A stretch of 64,000 nt of DNA. Origin: Psychrobacillus faecigallinarum. GTDB lineage: Bacteria; Bacillota; Bacilli; Bacillales_A; Planococcaceae. Positions 27,215 to 36,472 of this stretch are shown here, piece by piece. Location: positions 434,001 through 498,000 of the forward strand of contig NZ_JACSQO010000001.1 in the NCBI RefSeq assembly GCF_014836595.1, written 5' to 3'. Position numbers and translations under genes: made by a program. The notes beneath the pieces are model-generated. The model saw nothing but the letters and a program-made list of their open reading frames with translations, did no database searches and had not been told where the DNA came from. How positions within the stretch are numbered: the stretch's first letter is position 1; each line of letters starts with the position of its first letter.

Positions 27215-28017
27215 TATTTTAAATCACTATCTATGAAGCTGTCATGTACCCTTGTCCAAAATGGGAAGGAACGGAATCTAGCAAAACGAACTTTTTCCTC
27301 TGCTACTCTATATTCGATTGAAGCAACATCTTTGTGCAACAAGTGAAGATGATCCACAGTTACCATAAAATCTGGACCATTAACAGGTCTCAATAGGCAC
27401 GTATGGTGTTTTGGTAAAACTAAAGAAGAGCCAACTGTCCTAAATACTCGATTGTTAATTGAAGCAATTTCAGCTAACTGCATCGCCTCTAGGGATGGAT
27501 GTACTATCGCTCCACCAAGTGCTTTATTATAGGCTGTACTTCCCGATGGAGTAGACATACACAAGCCGTCTCCTCTAAATCTTTCAAACAAACTTCCATT
27601 TAACTCAACATCCATTACTAGCGTTACATCTGGGGATTTAACGGTAGATTCGTTTAACGCCAGATAAACGGAGTTATCCTCTTCGTGCTTATAGTTAATA
27701 GTAACCTCCAATAAAGGATACTCTATTACTTTAAATTCTTTTTTCGCAATACTAATCACTAGCTTTTCTATTTCTGATGGCTTCCAATCTGCATAAAAAC
27801 CAAGATGTCCGGTGTGGATACCAACAAACGCAACAGAATCTGTCATATGTTTGTATTTATGAAAGGCATGCAACAAAGTTCCATCTCCACCTATTGATAG
27901 GACAATATCTGGGGTCTCTTCATCTAATACAAGCCCAAAGTCAGTAAGATACATTTTGGCAGTTTCCATTAATTGATTGGAGAGTTCGTCATTTCGAGAC
28001 TGTATAAAAAACTTCAT
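27214..28017 (-). CDS. nadF: NAD kinase
   Basis: A 267-residue NAD kinase that makes NADP from NAD and ATP or polyphosphate. The GGDGTLL motif (about residue 47), LNESTVK (NE/D motif near 125) and [16 protein letters not shown] are intact, and the C-terminus ends in the usual [18 protein letters not shown]. The longer GTG start at 28026 is only 2 bases from GAGAGG; ATG 28017 gives the family N-terminus MKF. Order relQ-nadF-yjbO matches B. subtilis. Confidence 0.96.
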   Translation of the reverse strand: MKFFIQSRNDELSNQLMETAKMYLTDFGLVLDEETPDIVLSIGGDGTLLHAFHKYKHMTDSVAFVGIHTGHLGFYADWKPSEIEKLVISIAKKEFKVIEYPLLEVTINYKHEEDNSVYLALNESTVKSPDVTLVMDVELNGSLFERFRGDGLCMSTPSGSTAYNKALGGAIVHPSLEAMQLAEIASINNRVFRTVGSSLVLPKHHTCLLRPVNGPDFMVTVDHLHLLHKDVASIEYRVAEEKVRFARFRSFPFWTRVHDSFIDSDLK

Positions 28018-28035
28018 TATTACCACGGCCTCTCT

Positions 28036-28695
28036 TTATATTTTTTCTTCTTTGATACGAGGAGTGGATAGCTCCTTGTTTTCACTAAAATACTTTTGGG
28101 CTTCCTGTATTTCCCCTCTGATAAGAGACATCTCTTCATCTAAACGAAAAGCAGCCTCAGCTGCATATTGCAAACGATTTTTTATCTCTTCTGGAAATAC
28201 ACCTTTATATTTATAATTTAACGAATGCTCAATGGAGGCCCAAAAATTCATTGCTAAAGTGCGGATTTGAATTTCCGCTAATATATTTACCTCTCCATGA
28301 ATGGTTTGAACAGGGTATTCAATGATCACATGAAAGGATCGATAACCACTTTGTTTTTTATGACTTATATAATCTCTCTCTTCAACAATAGTGATGTCTT
28401 TTCTACTTCGAAGTAACTGAACCACCGTTTCTATATCATCGACAAATTGACACATCATTCGCAGTCCCGCAATATCCGGTATTTCTTTTGCTAGCGTTAC
28501 AGAAGGTTCAAACACAATTCCCTTTTCTAATGACTTATCGTATATACTTGCGAGTGGTTTCACTCTACCAGTTACAAATTCAATCGGGGAATTTGTATTC
28601 TCAATATCAAATTGAGTACGCATTCCTTTTAATTTAACTTTTAACTCTGCAACTGCCTGTTTATATGGTTCTAAAAAACGTTCCCATTGGCCCAT
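28036..28695 (-). CDS. relQ: Small alarmone synthase RelQ (YjbM/SasB)
   Basis: A 219-residue (p)ppGpp synthetase with no hydrolase domain. Start MGQWERFLEPYKQAVAELK matches RelQ N-termini and has GTGGAGG upstream, so the longer start at 28719 is rejected. Visible motifs: SPIEFVTGRVKP, DIAGLRMMCQFVDDI, KQSGYRSFHVIIEYP (synthetase tyrosine loop) and EIQIRTLAMNFWASIEHSLNYKY. It raises alarmone levels, typically under cell-envelope stress, and as a tetramer is activated by pppGpp. Confidence 0.95.
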   Translation of the reverse strand: MGQWERFLEPYKQAVAELKVKLKGMRTQFDIENTNSPIEFVTGRVKPLASIYDKSLEKGIVFEPSVTLAKEIPDIAGLRMMCQFVDDIETVVQLLRSRKDITIVEERDYISHKKQSGYRSFHVIIEYPVQTIHGEVNILAEIQIRTLAMNFWASIEHSLNYKYKGVFPEEIKNRLQYAAEAAFRLDEEMSLIRGEIQEAQKYFSENKELSTPRIKEEKI

Positions 28696-28719
28696 ACTAA
28701 TAAACCTCCACTTGAACAC

Positions 28720-29106
28720 TTATTCCGCTTTTAAAATTTCATTAAAAGCATTCTCAACTGACTGAGCAAAATCTGCTCCATAGTTATCATTTCCTTCAAT
28801 ATTAAATATAAGCATTTCTAATTCTTCTTTAAATTTTTCTAAGACGATTCTTTTATCCCCAATTTGTAATACGGGATCTTGCACTGCCTTAAGTGTGCTG
28901 ACAAGCAATGGCCAAACATCCTGACCGAATTTCAGATAGTGATATTCAGTCTCTCCCTCCAATAAATATACGAAGGCTAATGAATCAGAATCTGTAATCA
29001 TCTGACCACCTGCTTTTATAGTCAATCCTTGAGGTACATCTTCTAAAGTAAAGCGAATATCATTTTCCAGCTGTACTCCGCTTTGTACTTGAAATGTGAT
29101 AGGCAA
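28720..29106 (-). CDS. yjbL: YjbL-like conserved hypothetical protein
   Basis: A 128-residue soluble acidic protein located directly upstream of relQ, the position of yjbL in B. subtilis. No catalytic motif or membrane segment is visible. It is divergent from yjbK, with promoters for both in 29107-29203. Identity rests mainly on position and length. Confidence 0.75.
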   Translation of the reverse strand: MPITFQVQSGVQLENDIRFTLEDVPQGLTIKAGGQMITDSDSLAFVYLLEGETEYHYLKFGQDVWPLLVSTLKAVQDPVLQIGDKRIVLEKFKEELEMLIFNIEGNDNYGADFAQSVENAFNEILKAE

Positions 29107-29203
29107 AACACATCGTTCCCTTCTGTCTATTCTGTAACTATTTTAACATATTGAAACTCCTTGCAAACCGTCTATAATGAAATAATAAGAAAGGTGTGAG
29201 ACT

Positions 29204-29779
29204 ATGCAATCGGAGCAAGAGATTGAATTTAAAAACTTATTAACTAAAGAAGAATTCACGAGAATAAGTGATTTCTTTAACATTAAACCAAATGAATTTA
29301 AAACTCAGGTTAATTATTATTACGATACAGCAGACCAATTCTTTAAAAATAATCGCATGGGGTTTCGTTTAAGAGTTCTTGATGATCGCAATGAGCTTAC
29401 ACTGAAGACTCCAATTGAAGAGCATATTATGAATGAGCAAACAGTTTTGGTTACTGATGATGAAAGAGATATAATTATACAGAAAGCTATTTTTCCTTCC
29501 ATTCCGTTTATAGAGGAGATTATTTCTACTAAACCTCTTACTTGCTTTGGTAGCATACAAACTAATCGCGCCCAATTGAAGTTAGAAGAAGGAACACTTT
29601 TCTTGGATCACTCCTTATATAGTAACGTAGAAGATTATGAGATAGAATTTGAATGTAAAGATGTCGAAGAAGGGCAAAAATTCTTTTTTAAATTACTGGA
29701 TAGGCATCAAATTCCCCTTCGTTTGACCGATAAAAAGATTGCACGCCTTGTAAAGGCTATGAATTCTTTGAAAGGTTGA
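29204..29779 (+). CDS. yjbK: CYTH-domain protein YjbK
   Basis: A 191-residue CYTH (CyaB/thiamine triphosphatase) protein. The signature E-x-E-x-K appears as QEIEFKN at residues 5-11, followed by charged strands that line the tunnel (YYDTADQFF, FRLRVLDD, LTLKT, LKLEEGTLFLDHS, EIEFECKD). Such proteins hydrolyse triphosphates or polyphosphate with divalent metal. AAAGGTG is the ribosome site. Confidence 0.9.
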   Translation: MQSEQEIEFKNLLTKEEFTRISDFFNIKPNEFKTQVNYYYDTADQFFKNNRMGFRLRVLDDRNELTLKTPIEEHIMNEQTVLVTDDERDIIIQKAIFPSIPFIEEIISTKPLTCFGSIQTNRAQLKLEEGTLFLDHSLYSNVEDYEIEFECKDVEEGQKFFFKLLDRHQIPLRLTDKKIARLVKAMNSLKG

Positions 29780-29812
29780 TGACTTATAGATATTAAGTCT
29801 TTAAAAACATTG

Positions 29813-30418
29813 ATGGATATAAATGCAATGCAAATACTGGGAAGTGTCCAAAGCACCCAAAACAATAGCACATCCGCCCTGTTTTCAGAAATGCTTGGCC
29901 AGGTTCTGCAAGGTAATACTAATAGCAGTTCATCTGATAATATAGATTCACTATTTTATAGTGGCGACTTACCAGTTTATATACCCGAAAATGGTATAAA
30001 TAATTCCTTAAATATAAGACAAGCTTCTACTTCTATAGGTTCCTCATCAATAGATGAACTTATAAATAGAGCTTCAGAAGCATATAATGTGCCAGCAAAG
30101 CTAATTTCTTCTGTCATTAAACAAGAGTCCAATTATAATCCAAATGCAGTTAGCTCTGCGGGAGCTTCCGGATTGATGCAGCTAATGCCAGGAACAGCTA
30201 AGTATTTAGGAGTACAGAACATTCTTGACCCGGAACAAAATATTATGGGTGGGACAAAGTATTTGAAGCAAATGCTTGAACAATTTGATGGTAATATAGA
30301 AAATGCTTTGGCTGCCTATAACGCAGGACCCGGTTCAGTAAAAAAGTATAATGGTATACCTCCTTATAAAGAAACAGAGAATTATGTGAAAAAAGTTCTA
30401 AACAACTTCTTGGCATAA
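29813..30418 (+). CDS. yjbJ: Lytic transglycosylase (SLT domain), YjbJ
   Basis: A peptidoglycan lytic transglycosylase of about 201 residues. The SLT domain (about 85-200) has the catalytic Glu in [11 protein letters not shown], then [16 protein letters not shown] and [20 protein letters not shown]. No signal peptide is evident. No normal start codon has a ribosome site: ATG 29813 and TTG 29810 lack one, while the frame is open back to 29783 with coding-like [15 protein letters not shown], which would need ATA (29786) or ATT (29792). The gene is certain, the start is not. Confidence 0.88.
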   Translation: MDINAMQILGSVQSTQNNSTSALFSEMLGQVLQGNTNSSSSDNIDSLFYSGDLPVYIPENGINNSLNIRQASTSIGSSSIDELINRASEAYNVPAKLISSVIKQESNYNPNAVSSAGASGLMQLMPGTAKYLGVQNILDPEQNIMGGTKYLKQMLEQFDGNIENALAAYNAGPGSVKKYNGIPPYKETENYVKKVLNNFLA

Positions 30419-30423
30419 CGTAT

Positions 30424-30451
30424 AAACGACCTTTAAAAATGGTCGTTTTTT
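30424..30451 (+). terminator. Terminator after yjbJ
   Basis: AAACGACC/GGTCGTTT stem with T6. Confidence 0.9.
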
Positions 30452-30543
30452 CTATATTTATTTTTATCACAGTCTAATTGTTTGAGATATTCGTATTTGA
30501 TTGCTAAAATGTATTTAGCGCTAAAGCAAAGGAGTAAACAACT

Positions 30544-30942
30544 ATGACACAGAGGCCGATTTTACCATACGACGAGATAGGTGCAGAAAAATTATCACTC
30601 CTTGTTGATACGTTTTATAGCAAAGTAGCAAAACATCCAAAGCTAAAGCCAATTTTTCCAGATGATTTAACGGAAACCGCGCGTAAACAAAAACAATTTT
30701 TAACCCAATATCTTGGGGGACCTAACTTATATACAGAAGAACATGGCCATCCAATGTTAAAGATGCGTCATAACCCTTTCTCGATTACACCTGAACGTGC
30801 AGAAGCATGGCTAAGCTGCATGTCAGAAGCCATGGACGAAGTCGGACTGGAAGGAAAGGTGCGACATGATTTATATAGAAGACTTGTGCTTACTGCCAAC
30901 CACATGGTCAATCAAATGAGTCATGAGGAGGAAAAGATGTGA
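30544..30942 (+). CDS. yjbI: Truncated haemoglobin (group II), YjbI
   Basis: A 132-residue trHb-II globin. FYSKVAKHPKLKPIFPDD, QKQFLTQYLGGPNLYTEEHGHPMLKMRH (proximal histidine region HPMLKMRHNPF) and AEAWLSCMSEAMDEVGLEG are conserved. It binds O2/NO and in B. subtilis is made with YjbH. Its stop overlaps the YjbH GTG start (GTGA), so the two are coupled. Confidence 0.95.
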   Translation: MTQRPILPYDEIGAEKLSLLVDTFYSKVAKHPKLKPIFPDDLTETARKQKQFLTQYLGGPNLYTEEHGHPMLKMRHNPFSITPERAEAWLSCMSEAMDEVGLEGKVRHDLYRRLVLTANHMVNQMSHEEEKM

Positions 30943-31760
30943 CAAGAATACAAATTCCGGTTGAGCCGATCGCAACTCCTATTACAAACAAGCCACTTGA
31001 AATGTATATGTTTTTAGATCCACTTTGTTCTGCTTGTTGGGATTTGCAACCGATTATTCGGAAATTGCAAGTAGAGTACGGTCAGTACTTTACAATTCGT
31101 ACAGTCCTTAGCACTCGACTTAACAACTTGAATACTGTTTGCAACGCCACAAGTGAAACATCAGTAGACGATAATATAAACTATCCATATAGCCAGCATT
31201 CTGTCTTACCTTCAATTGCAGTAAAAGCGGCAGAATTTCAAGGTAGAAAAGCAGCACTTCGTTTTTTCAACAAAATACAGGAATATTTATTTCTTCAAAC
31301 AAAGAATGTTACTTCCTTTTCTGTATTACAGGAGCTAGCTAGTGAAGCCAAAATCGATGTAGAGGAATTTTCACGTGACTTTCAGTCGAAAGAATGCCTA
31401 CGTTCCTTCCAAAGTGATTTATCCATCACATGTGAAATGGAAGTAGACACATTTCCTACGATTGTCTTTTTCAATGAACATATTGAAGATGAAGGCATTA
31501 AAATATCCGGCACTTATTCTTATGATATATACGTACAAATTTTACAAGAAATGTTAGATGATTTTCCAAGAAGACAAGATCCACCCGGACTAGATAAATT
31601 ATTTAATCGTTTTCATTCATTAACCACTAAGGAAATCGCCGATTATTATGGTTTAACAGAGCAACAAGCTGAATTTGAGCTCAAAAAGCTTCTCTTACGA
31701 CAAGAAGTCGAAAGAGTTTTGCTCCCAAATCTAGTATTATGGCGTTTAAAAAATAGATAA
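30939..31760 (+). CDS. yjbH: ClpXP adaptor protein YjbH (SpxH)
   Basis: A 273-residue thioredoxin/DsbA-like adaptor that delivers Spx to ClpXP. The N-terminal CxxC is seen in DPLCSACWDLQP (about 28-31), and a second conserved segment MEVDTFPTIVFFN lies near 167. It starts with GTG behind GAGGAGG, overlapping yjbI by 4 bases. Its substrate gene spxA lies 5 kb away in this window, and the ClpC adaptor mecA next to that. Confidence 0.94.
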   Translation: MTRIQIPVEPIATPITNKPLEMYMFLDPLCSACWDLQPIIRKLQVEYGQYFTIRTVLSTRLNNLNTVCNATSETSVDDNINYPYSQHSVLPSIAVKAAEFQGRKAALRFFNKIQEYLFLQTKNVTSFSVLQELASEAKIDVEEFSRDFQSKECLRSFQSDLSITCEMEVDTFPTIVFFNEHIEDEGIKISGTYSYDIYVQILQEMLDDFPRRQDPPGLDKLFNRFHSLTTKEIADYYGLTEQQAEFELKKLLLRQEVERVLLPNLVLWRLKNR

Positions 31761-31775
31761 ATATATACTGAAGCT

Positions 31776-31816
31776 AACTGTAAACAATTCTATTATGAAT
31801 TGTTTACAGTTATTTT
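31776..31816 (+). terminator. Terminator after yjbH
   Basis: Perfect 15-bp stem (31776-31790 with 31797-31811), then ATTTTTATT. Confidence 0.92.
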
Positions 31817-31857
31817 TATTACATTGGATTTTATATATGAATCATTGAAAAATAGAG

Positions 31858-32045
31858 GTGCATTTCCGTTTTACGGACGCTTTCTGCTGAGGAGTAGCCA
31901 TCTGTTGCTACAAATAACTAGGTTGGAGTAAGCATAGTTAAATTAGATGCTAATTTGAAGCCCTGAGGTGATTGTTAAGCCATCATAGCCGCATTCACGC
32001 TTGTTTGCCTTAGTCAACCCACTGGAGTCGCGGCTTGTTTCTTTT
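31858..32045 (-). repeat. Diverged copy of the structured repeat
   Basis: Read on the minus strand, GCCGCGACTCCAGTGGG (near 32035) matches the 5' part of the array repeats and CAGAAAGCGTCCG...CGGAAATGC (near 31870) the 3' part. The middle is replaced by unrelated sequence (AAGCGTGAATGCGGC region). It fills the gap between yjbH and the RoxS RNA. Confidence 0.6.
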
Positions 32046-32129
32046 ATCAAAACATATAAATGTACGAGTATGATTTACAAACTACTTATTGAAGCTGCTT
32101 AAAAGAACTTTTTTTCTTTTTTATCAAAA

Positions 32130-32238
32130 AAAAAGAAAAAGCCCTTTCCTCAGTTAGGAAAGGGCTTTTTACAAAGGGGATGGGAGAAATGTTCACGTTC
32201 AAACAAAGGGGTGTATGTTATCTTGTGATTTATTTCAC
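32130..32238 (-). ncRNA. roxS: RoxS/RsaE regulatory small RNA
   Basis: A minus-strand RNA of about 109 nt. It carries the C-rich unpaired blocks typical of RsaE/RoxS (ACACCCCTTTGTTTGA and TTTCTCCCATCCCCTTTG) and ends in a strong terminator (stem 32136-32150 with 32156-32170, then a T-rich run). A promoter fits TTGTTT (32073 would be wrong; it is 32273-32268), 17-base spacer, TAAAGT (32250-32245). It lies between yjbH and pepF, the location known for RsaE in Staphylococcus. RoxS/RsaE pairs through its CCC blocks with ribosome sites of TCA-cycle and redox mRNAs. Ends are estimated. Confidence 0.92.
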
Positions 32239-32240
32239 AC
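32223..32240. promoter_or_regulatory. Rex (or Fnr) operator over the RoxS transcription start
   Basis: TTGTGA-N6-TCACAC, one base short of the full Rex palindrome TTGTGA-N6-TCACAA and also containing TGTGA-N6-TCACA, the Fnr pattern. It sits just downstream of the -10 element. In B. subtilis Rex represses roxS; an Fnr-type regulator is also encoded in this window at 58309. Confidence 0.8.
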
Positions 32241-32346
32241 TCTTACTTTAGCATGCTCCAGTGATAAAAACAACCGATTAAGCTCCACTTTCACAAATTC
32301 GTCAATATTAAAGAATACATCTAAGTTTCCTTAAGTTTGTATGAAT

Positions 32347-32380
32347 TAAAAAACGTCCAATCCTTTAATGGATTGGACGT
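32347..32380 (-). terminator. Terminator after pepF
   Basis: Perfect ACGTCCAATCC stem (32353-32363 with 32370-32380), T6 on the minus strand. Confidence 0.92.
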
Positions 32381-32389
32381 CATAAACAA

Positions 32390-34204
32390 TTACGATAATA
32401 GTTTCTCTAACTCATTTAACTTCTCTTCAAATACACGGCAAGCCTCTTCTATTGGAGCAGCTGTATTCATATCTACTCCTGCTTTTTTCAATACTTCAAT
32501 TGGATAATCCGAGCATCCGGCCTTTAAGAATTCATTGATATAGCGGTCCACTGCTGGTTTGCCCTCGGATAAAATCTGATTGCTCAGAGCGGTTGCAGCA
32601 CTTAGACCAGTAGCATATTGATATACATAATAGTTGTAATAGAAGTGTGGAATTCTCGCCCATTCTAATCCAATTTGCTCATCAATTACTATATCATCAC
32701 CAAAATACTTTTTATTCAATTCATAGTAGACCTCTGTTAACTTATCTGCTGTTAAAGCTTCTCCGTCTTGGTCTAATTGATGAATAATATGCTCAAACTC
32801 TGCAAACATTGTTTGTCTGAATACTGTTCCTCTAAATCCTTCTAGCCAATGATTTAATAAGTAAATGCGCTTTTTAGGATCTTCTATTGTTTTGAGTAAG
32901 TGGTCATTCAACAATGCTTCGTTACAAGTAGAAGCAACCTCTGCAACAAAAATAGAATAATCTCCATATACATATGGTTGATTTTCTCTTGTATAATAGC
33001 TATGAATACTATGTCCAAACTCATGAGCAAGTGTAAATAAGTTATTCACATTATCTTGCCAGTTCATTAGAATATATGGATTTGTTCCATAGGTACCCGA
33101 TGAATATGCTCCTGACCGCTTACCTTTCGTTTCTACAACGTCCACCCAGCGATTCTCAAGGCCGTTTTTTACTATTGATACGTATTCCTCACCTAATGGC
33201 TCAAAGCTCTCTAGCATCGTCTTACAGGCCTCTTCATACGTATACTCCATTTTAAGCTCTTTAACAAGTGGCGTATATAAATCCCACATATGTAACTCCT
33301 CTAGGCCTAAAACTTTTTTACGTAGACTAACATACCTATGAAGTAAATGAACGTTTTTATTTATTGTTCCAACTAAATTATCATATACAGATTCAGGAAT
33401 GTGATTTGTCGATAGTGCCGCTTCTCTTGCAGATGCATAATTTCTAATTTGAGCATTAACATTATCACCTTTAATATTTCCACTTAAAGTGGATGCAAAA
33501 GTATTGCGAAACTTACCATAAGTTTCATACATAGCTTTAAATGCATCTTCCCGTACTCTTCTATCTTCACTTTCTAAGAAGCGTGAGTAACGACCATGTG
33601 TTATTTGTACTTCATTACCCTCTTCATCCTTTATAAACGGAAATTCTAAATCAGCATTATTTAATTTTCCAAAGGTATCTGCAGAGGCTCCAGCAATTTC
33701 AGCAAACTGCGCGAGTAAAGCCTCCTGTTCTTTTGGAAGTACATGCGGACGTTCCTTGTTTATTTCTTCAAGCATTTGGCGATAAACTTGTAAGCCTTTA
33801 TTTTCTTGTAAATAATTTTTTAGAGTCGTTTCATCTAAAGATAATATTTCAGGCACCAAAAATGAAAGCTCTGTAGAAACCTTTACAAATAAAGATTTTA
33901 TCCGACTATCCATCGCTTGATATTTGCTATTTGCAGTATCTTGGTCACTGCGCATATGGGCATAAGTGTAGAGCTTACGCAATCTCATAGTTAACTCATC
34001 ACGATATGTTAATACATTTAATAATGCTTCCGGTCCATTTTCTATCGTCCCTTGATAAGAAGATGCCTTTTTAGCTAATTCTGCTACCTCGCTAAAATCT
34101 TTTTCCCATTCATCCTCTGTAGGAAAAATATCCTCTAATCTCCAAGTAAGATTTTCTTCAACTTCATTTCTTGTTAATATTTTATTCTTAACGTCTGCTG
34201 ACAT
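32390..34204 (-). CDS. pepF: Oligoendopeptidase F
   Basis: A 604-residue cytoplasmic M3 metallopeptidase that cuts peptides of roughly 7-17 residues. The zinc motif HEFGHSIHSYY (HExxH) is at about 385-395, with the third ligand region VAEVASTCNEALL some 25 residues on. ATG 34204 follows GGAGAGG; the longer reading to 34234 adds ten unlikely residues. It sits between coiA and roxS, as in B. subtilis, and complements the two oligopeptide importers in this window. Confidence 0.95.
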   Translation of the reverse strand: MSADVKNKILTRNEVEENLTWRLEDIFPTEDEWEKDFSEVAELAKKASSYQGTIENGPEALLNVLTYRDELTMRLRKLYTYAHMRSDQDTANSKYQAMDSRIKSLFVKVSTELSFLVPEILSLDETTLKNYLQENKGLQVYRQMLEEINKERPHVLPKEQEALLAQFAEIAGASADTFGKLNNADLEFPFIKDEEGNEVQITHGRYSRFLESEDRRVREDAFKAMYETYGKFRNTFASTLSGNIKGDNVNAQIRNYASAREAALSTNHIPESVYDNLVGTINKNVHLLHRYVSLRKKVLGLEELHMWDLYTPLVKELKMEYTYEEACKTMLESFEPLGEEYVSIVKNGLENRWVDVVETKGKRSGAYSSGTYGTNPYILMNWQDNVNNLFTLAHEFGHSIHSYYTRENQPYVYGDYSIFVAEVASTCNEALLNDHLLKTIEDPKKRIYLLNHWLEGFRGTVFRQTMFAEFEHIIHQLDQDGEALTADKLTEVYYELNKKYFGDDIVIDEQIGLEWARIPHFYYNYYVYQYATGLSAATALSNQILSEGKPAVDRYINEFLKAGCSDYPIEVLKKAGVDMNTAAPIEEACRVFEEKLNELEKLLS

Positions 34205-34252
34205 TTTTACCTCTCCTTCCATTGTTTCGTGCAACGAATCAGTTCTATTTTC

Positions 34253-35425
34253 TCAATTTTCTGCTCCCTTTGCAAGGAAATGCTGATAAAGTATCTTATA
34301 CATTTTTGGGTAATTAAATGTACTATCTGAGATATTTTTATCCGTCTGTTCTAAGCATTCCTGAATTACATCTATATATGCTTGTATAGCCTTCATTCGT
34401 TTTTCTATTTGTTCTGACTTTCTCCAACGGCTAGTTGCTAGGAATGAACTATAATGATGAACAGAAACTGAATTTAAAGCAATCTTATTTACTTGTAAGA
34501 AGTCGATTAATTGTAGCTGCCATTCACAGCTATGTTCAAGAAAGGCTTCTGCCTCAAGTGATGGTATGCCTATGAACATAGGTATCTGCTGAGGATGAAT
34601 TCTCCATCTATAGCAAACCTTCAAAAATTCGGATTGAATCCCCTTTCTATTATAAAGATATAAATTGTTTAACCGATTTAGACGTTTTTTATTGTAAATA
34701 ATGAGATATTCCTGGAATTCTTCCTCTGTTATTTTTTTTACCATTGCTAATGGCCATGTTTGTAGACTAATGGGTAATTTATTTACTTTAACGACAAAAT
34801 AATTGGAATAAGCATGGAGAAAATTAGATAAGTAGGAAAAGTTTTTTGTTTGAGGACAAAATGTGATAAGAATTCTACCATACGCTTTGGTAGACAGGAT
34901 AAATTCAAGTTGAAAAGGAGCTATTTTCATCGAACCTATCGATTTCGAAGAAAAATCGGTTAAGTCGGGGGTTTTTAAGATCCAAAGGGGTTGGATATTT
35001 GAGTTTTGATATCCCAAATTACGTTTTCGAATAACCTCGGGAGTTATTTTACTGCACTGATATTCTAATGCTACTTTTTCCTGGGCTTGGACTAAAATAT
35101 CTGGCCTTTGTTTAATATCTTGGAGATAGGGCTCCAGTTCACAAGGAATTTTTAAGCGTTCTAGAAAATCATAAAGCTGGATTTTTCCATTCAAATGATC
35201 TTGGCTTTCTCCTTCTGAAAAAGAATGGGTACACGACGAGTTGCGGTAATGTGCAAAATGGGGCACTTTTATCTTCCCTATTCTTAATATTACCTTTTCA
35301 TGACATTCAGCACATTGAAAATGAACGGAGCGCTTACTATACTTTAAAATGTCATTCGAATAGTGAGAAGGGATAAAAACCTTACCTTCCGTAGTTAAAG
35401 CTGTTAATATGAAAATCACCTCCAT
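34253..35425 (-). CDS. coiA: Competence protein CoiA-like
   Basis: A protein of about 385-390 residues with the CoiA layout: a zinc-ribbon-like N-terminus (HFQCAECHEKVILRIG ... HFAHYRNSSCTH), then the nuclease-like core LERLKIPCELEPYLQDIKQRPDILVQ ... VALEYQCSKI (acidic residues and E-x-Q as in restriction-like folds), and a long variable tail. CoiA aids recombination of incoming DNA in transformation. The ATG at 35425 lies upstream of the ribosome site GGAGGTG; the site points at ATA 35410, giving (M)LTALTTEGK. The 5' end is therefore uncertain. Confidence 0.85.
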   Translation of the reverse strand: MEVIFILTALTTEGKVFIPSHYSNDILKYSKRSVHFQCAECHEKVILRIGKIKVPHFAHYRNSSCTHSFSEGESQDHLNGKIQLYDFLERLKIPCELEPYLQDIKQRPDILVQAQEKVALEYQCSKITPEVIRKRNLGYQNSNIQPLWILKTPDLTDFSSKSIGSMKIAPFQLEFILSTKAYGRILITFCPQTKNFSYLSNFLHAYSNYFVVKVNKLPISLQTWPLAMVKKITEEEFQEYLIIYNKKRLNRLNNLYLYNRKGIQSEFLKVCYRWRIHPQQIPMFIGIPSLEAEAFLEHSCEWQLQLIDFLQVNKIALNSVSVHHYSSFLATSRWRKSEQIEKRMKAIQAYIDVIQECLEQTDKNISDSTFNYPKMYKILYQHFLAKGAEN

Positions 35426-35519
35426 CCCCTACTATACAGAGGATTCAAAAAAATCACAATAATGTAATTTTTATATGTTAACTACTTTTTCATATATTTT
35501 GTTTTTGAATCATTCATAA

Positions 35520-35565
35520 AAAAAAGATTGTAGAAAAAGTTAAAAAATAACTTCACCTACAATCT
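35520..35565 (-). terminator. Terminator after mecA
   Basis: AGATTGTAG/CTACAATCT arms (35525-35533 with 35557-35565) and an inner AAAGTTA/TAACTT pairing, followed by a T-rich tract on the minus strand. Confidence 0.8.
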
Positions 35566-35587
35566 GAAACCTTCTTTAAAGAAGGCA

Positions 35588-36250
35588 TTAAAAATGTCTA
35601 TTAAGTTCTTCCATTACATTATTAGCAATTATTTCTTTGCCGTATTCTTGAATTATGTGAATGGTTGTTTTAGTGCTTTGTCCAAATTCTGAAATAACAC
35701 TTAATGTATTTAATATAGCTTCTAACTCAACCAAATCCATATCAAACGCTACATGTAAGTAATATTTTTCGTTATAATGATATAAGGAAGTATCAAAATC
35801 TAAATCCTCAAGTTTTTTAGACAAGCCAATTACATCTTCAAAATTTTCAAATACAAATGTATATTCGGAAGGTATTTCATCTAGGTCATCCATATAGTTC
35901 GAAAAATCATCAAACTCATGTGGCCCCATATTGGAGACAGCATTCTTAAAAATCTTATTTGATAAATCTTCTGATCTTAAGCTATCGTCTGATTGTTCAT
36001 CTTTTGCCATTTCTGTTCGAGTGACAATCACTTCTAAACCTTTTTCCATCGCATGAACTTGTATCCACAAAGGACCATCTAACTCTTCAAAATGATCATC
36101 ATCATGAACTTCATCCATCATTTCCCAAAAAAGCTGCTCGCTCTTATCTTTATTAAACCAAATTTCATCTCGGCTGAAGCCTCTTTCTTCAATGTCGATG
36201 TATGAAATGTATACTTTGAAAGTGTTGTCATTGATGCGCTCGATATCCAT
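35588..36250 (-). CDS. mecA: ClpC adaptor protein MecA
   Basis: A 220-residue adaptor. The N-terminal substrate-binding domain (MDIERINDNTFKVYIS, about 1-80) is joined by an acidic linker to the C-terminal ClpC-binding domain (about 120-220, YTFVFENFEDVIGLSKKL ... IIQEYGKEIIANNVMEEL). MecA targets ComK and ComS and can act on Spx-related pathways through ClpCP. It lies between coiA and spxA, the B. subtilis order. Confidence 0.96.
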   Translation of the reverse strand: MDIERINDNTFKVYISYIDIEERGFSRDEIWFNKDKSEQLFWEMMDEVHDDDHFEELDGPLWIQVHAMEKGLEVIVTRTEMAKDEQSDDSLRSEDLSNKIFKNAVSNMGPHEFDDFSNYMDDLDEIPSEYTFVFENFEDVIGLSKKLEDLDFDTSLYHYNEKYYLHVAFDMDLVELEAILNTLSVISEFGQSTKTTIHIIQEYGKEIIANNVMEELNRHF

Positions 36251-36419
36251 TTAACACATCTCCTTTCGCTTCTTACCGCCTCATTACTGTAGTGTCTAAT
36301 ACTATTGTATGTTGTTTAAGAAAAAAAGAAAAGGATTCCAGCTTCACTTTTAAAAAAATTGATACAACATTTTACAGTATGTAAAAATTATAACACGCGG
36401 CGAGTAAAACTGATAAAGA

Positions 36420-36464
36420 AAAGCTGGTGGTTTTTCAAATTTTCTTTGAAAAACCACCAGCTTT
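36420..36464 (-). terminator. Terminator after spxA
   Basis: Perfect 20-bp stem (36420-36439 with 36445-36464), one of the strongest hairpins in the window; works in both directions. Confidence 0.93.
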
Positions 36465-36472
36465 ATTATGCA

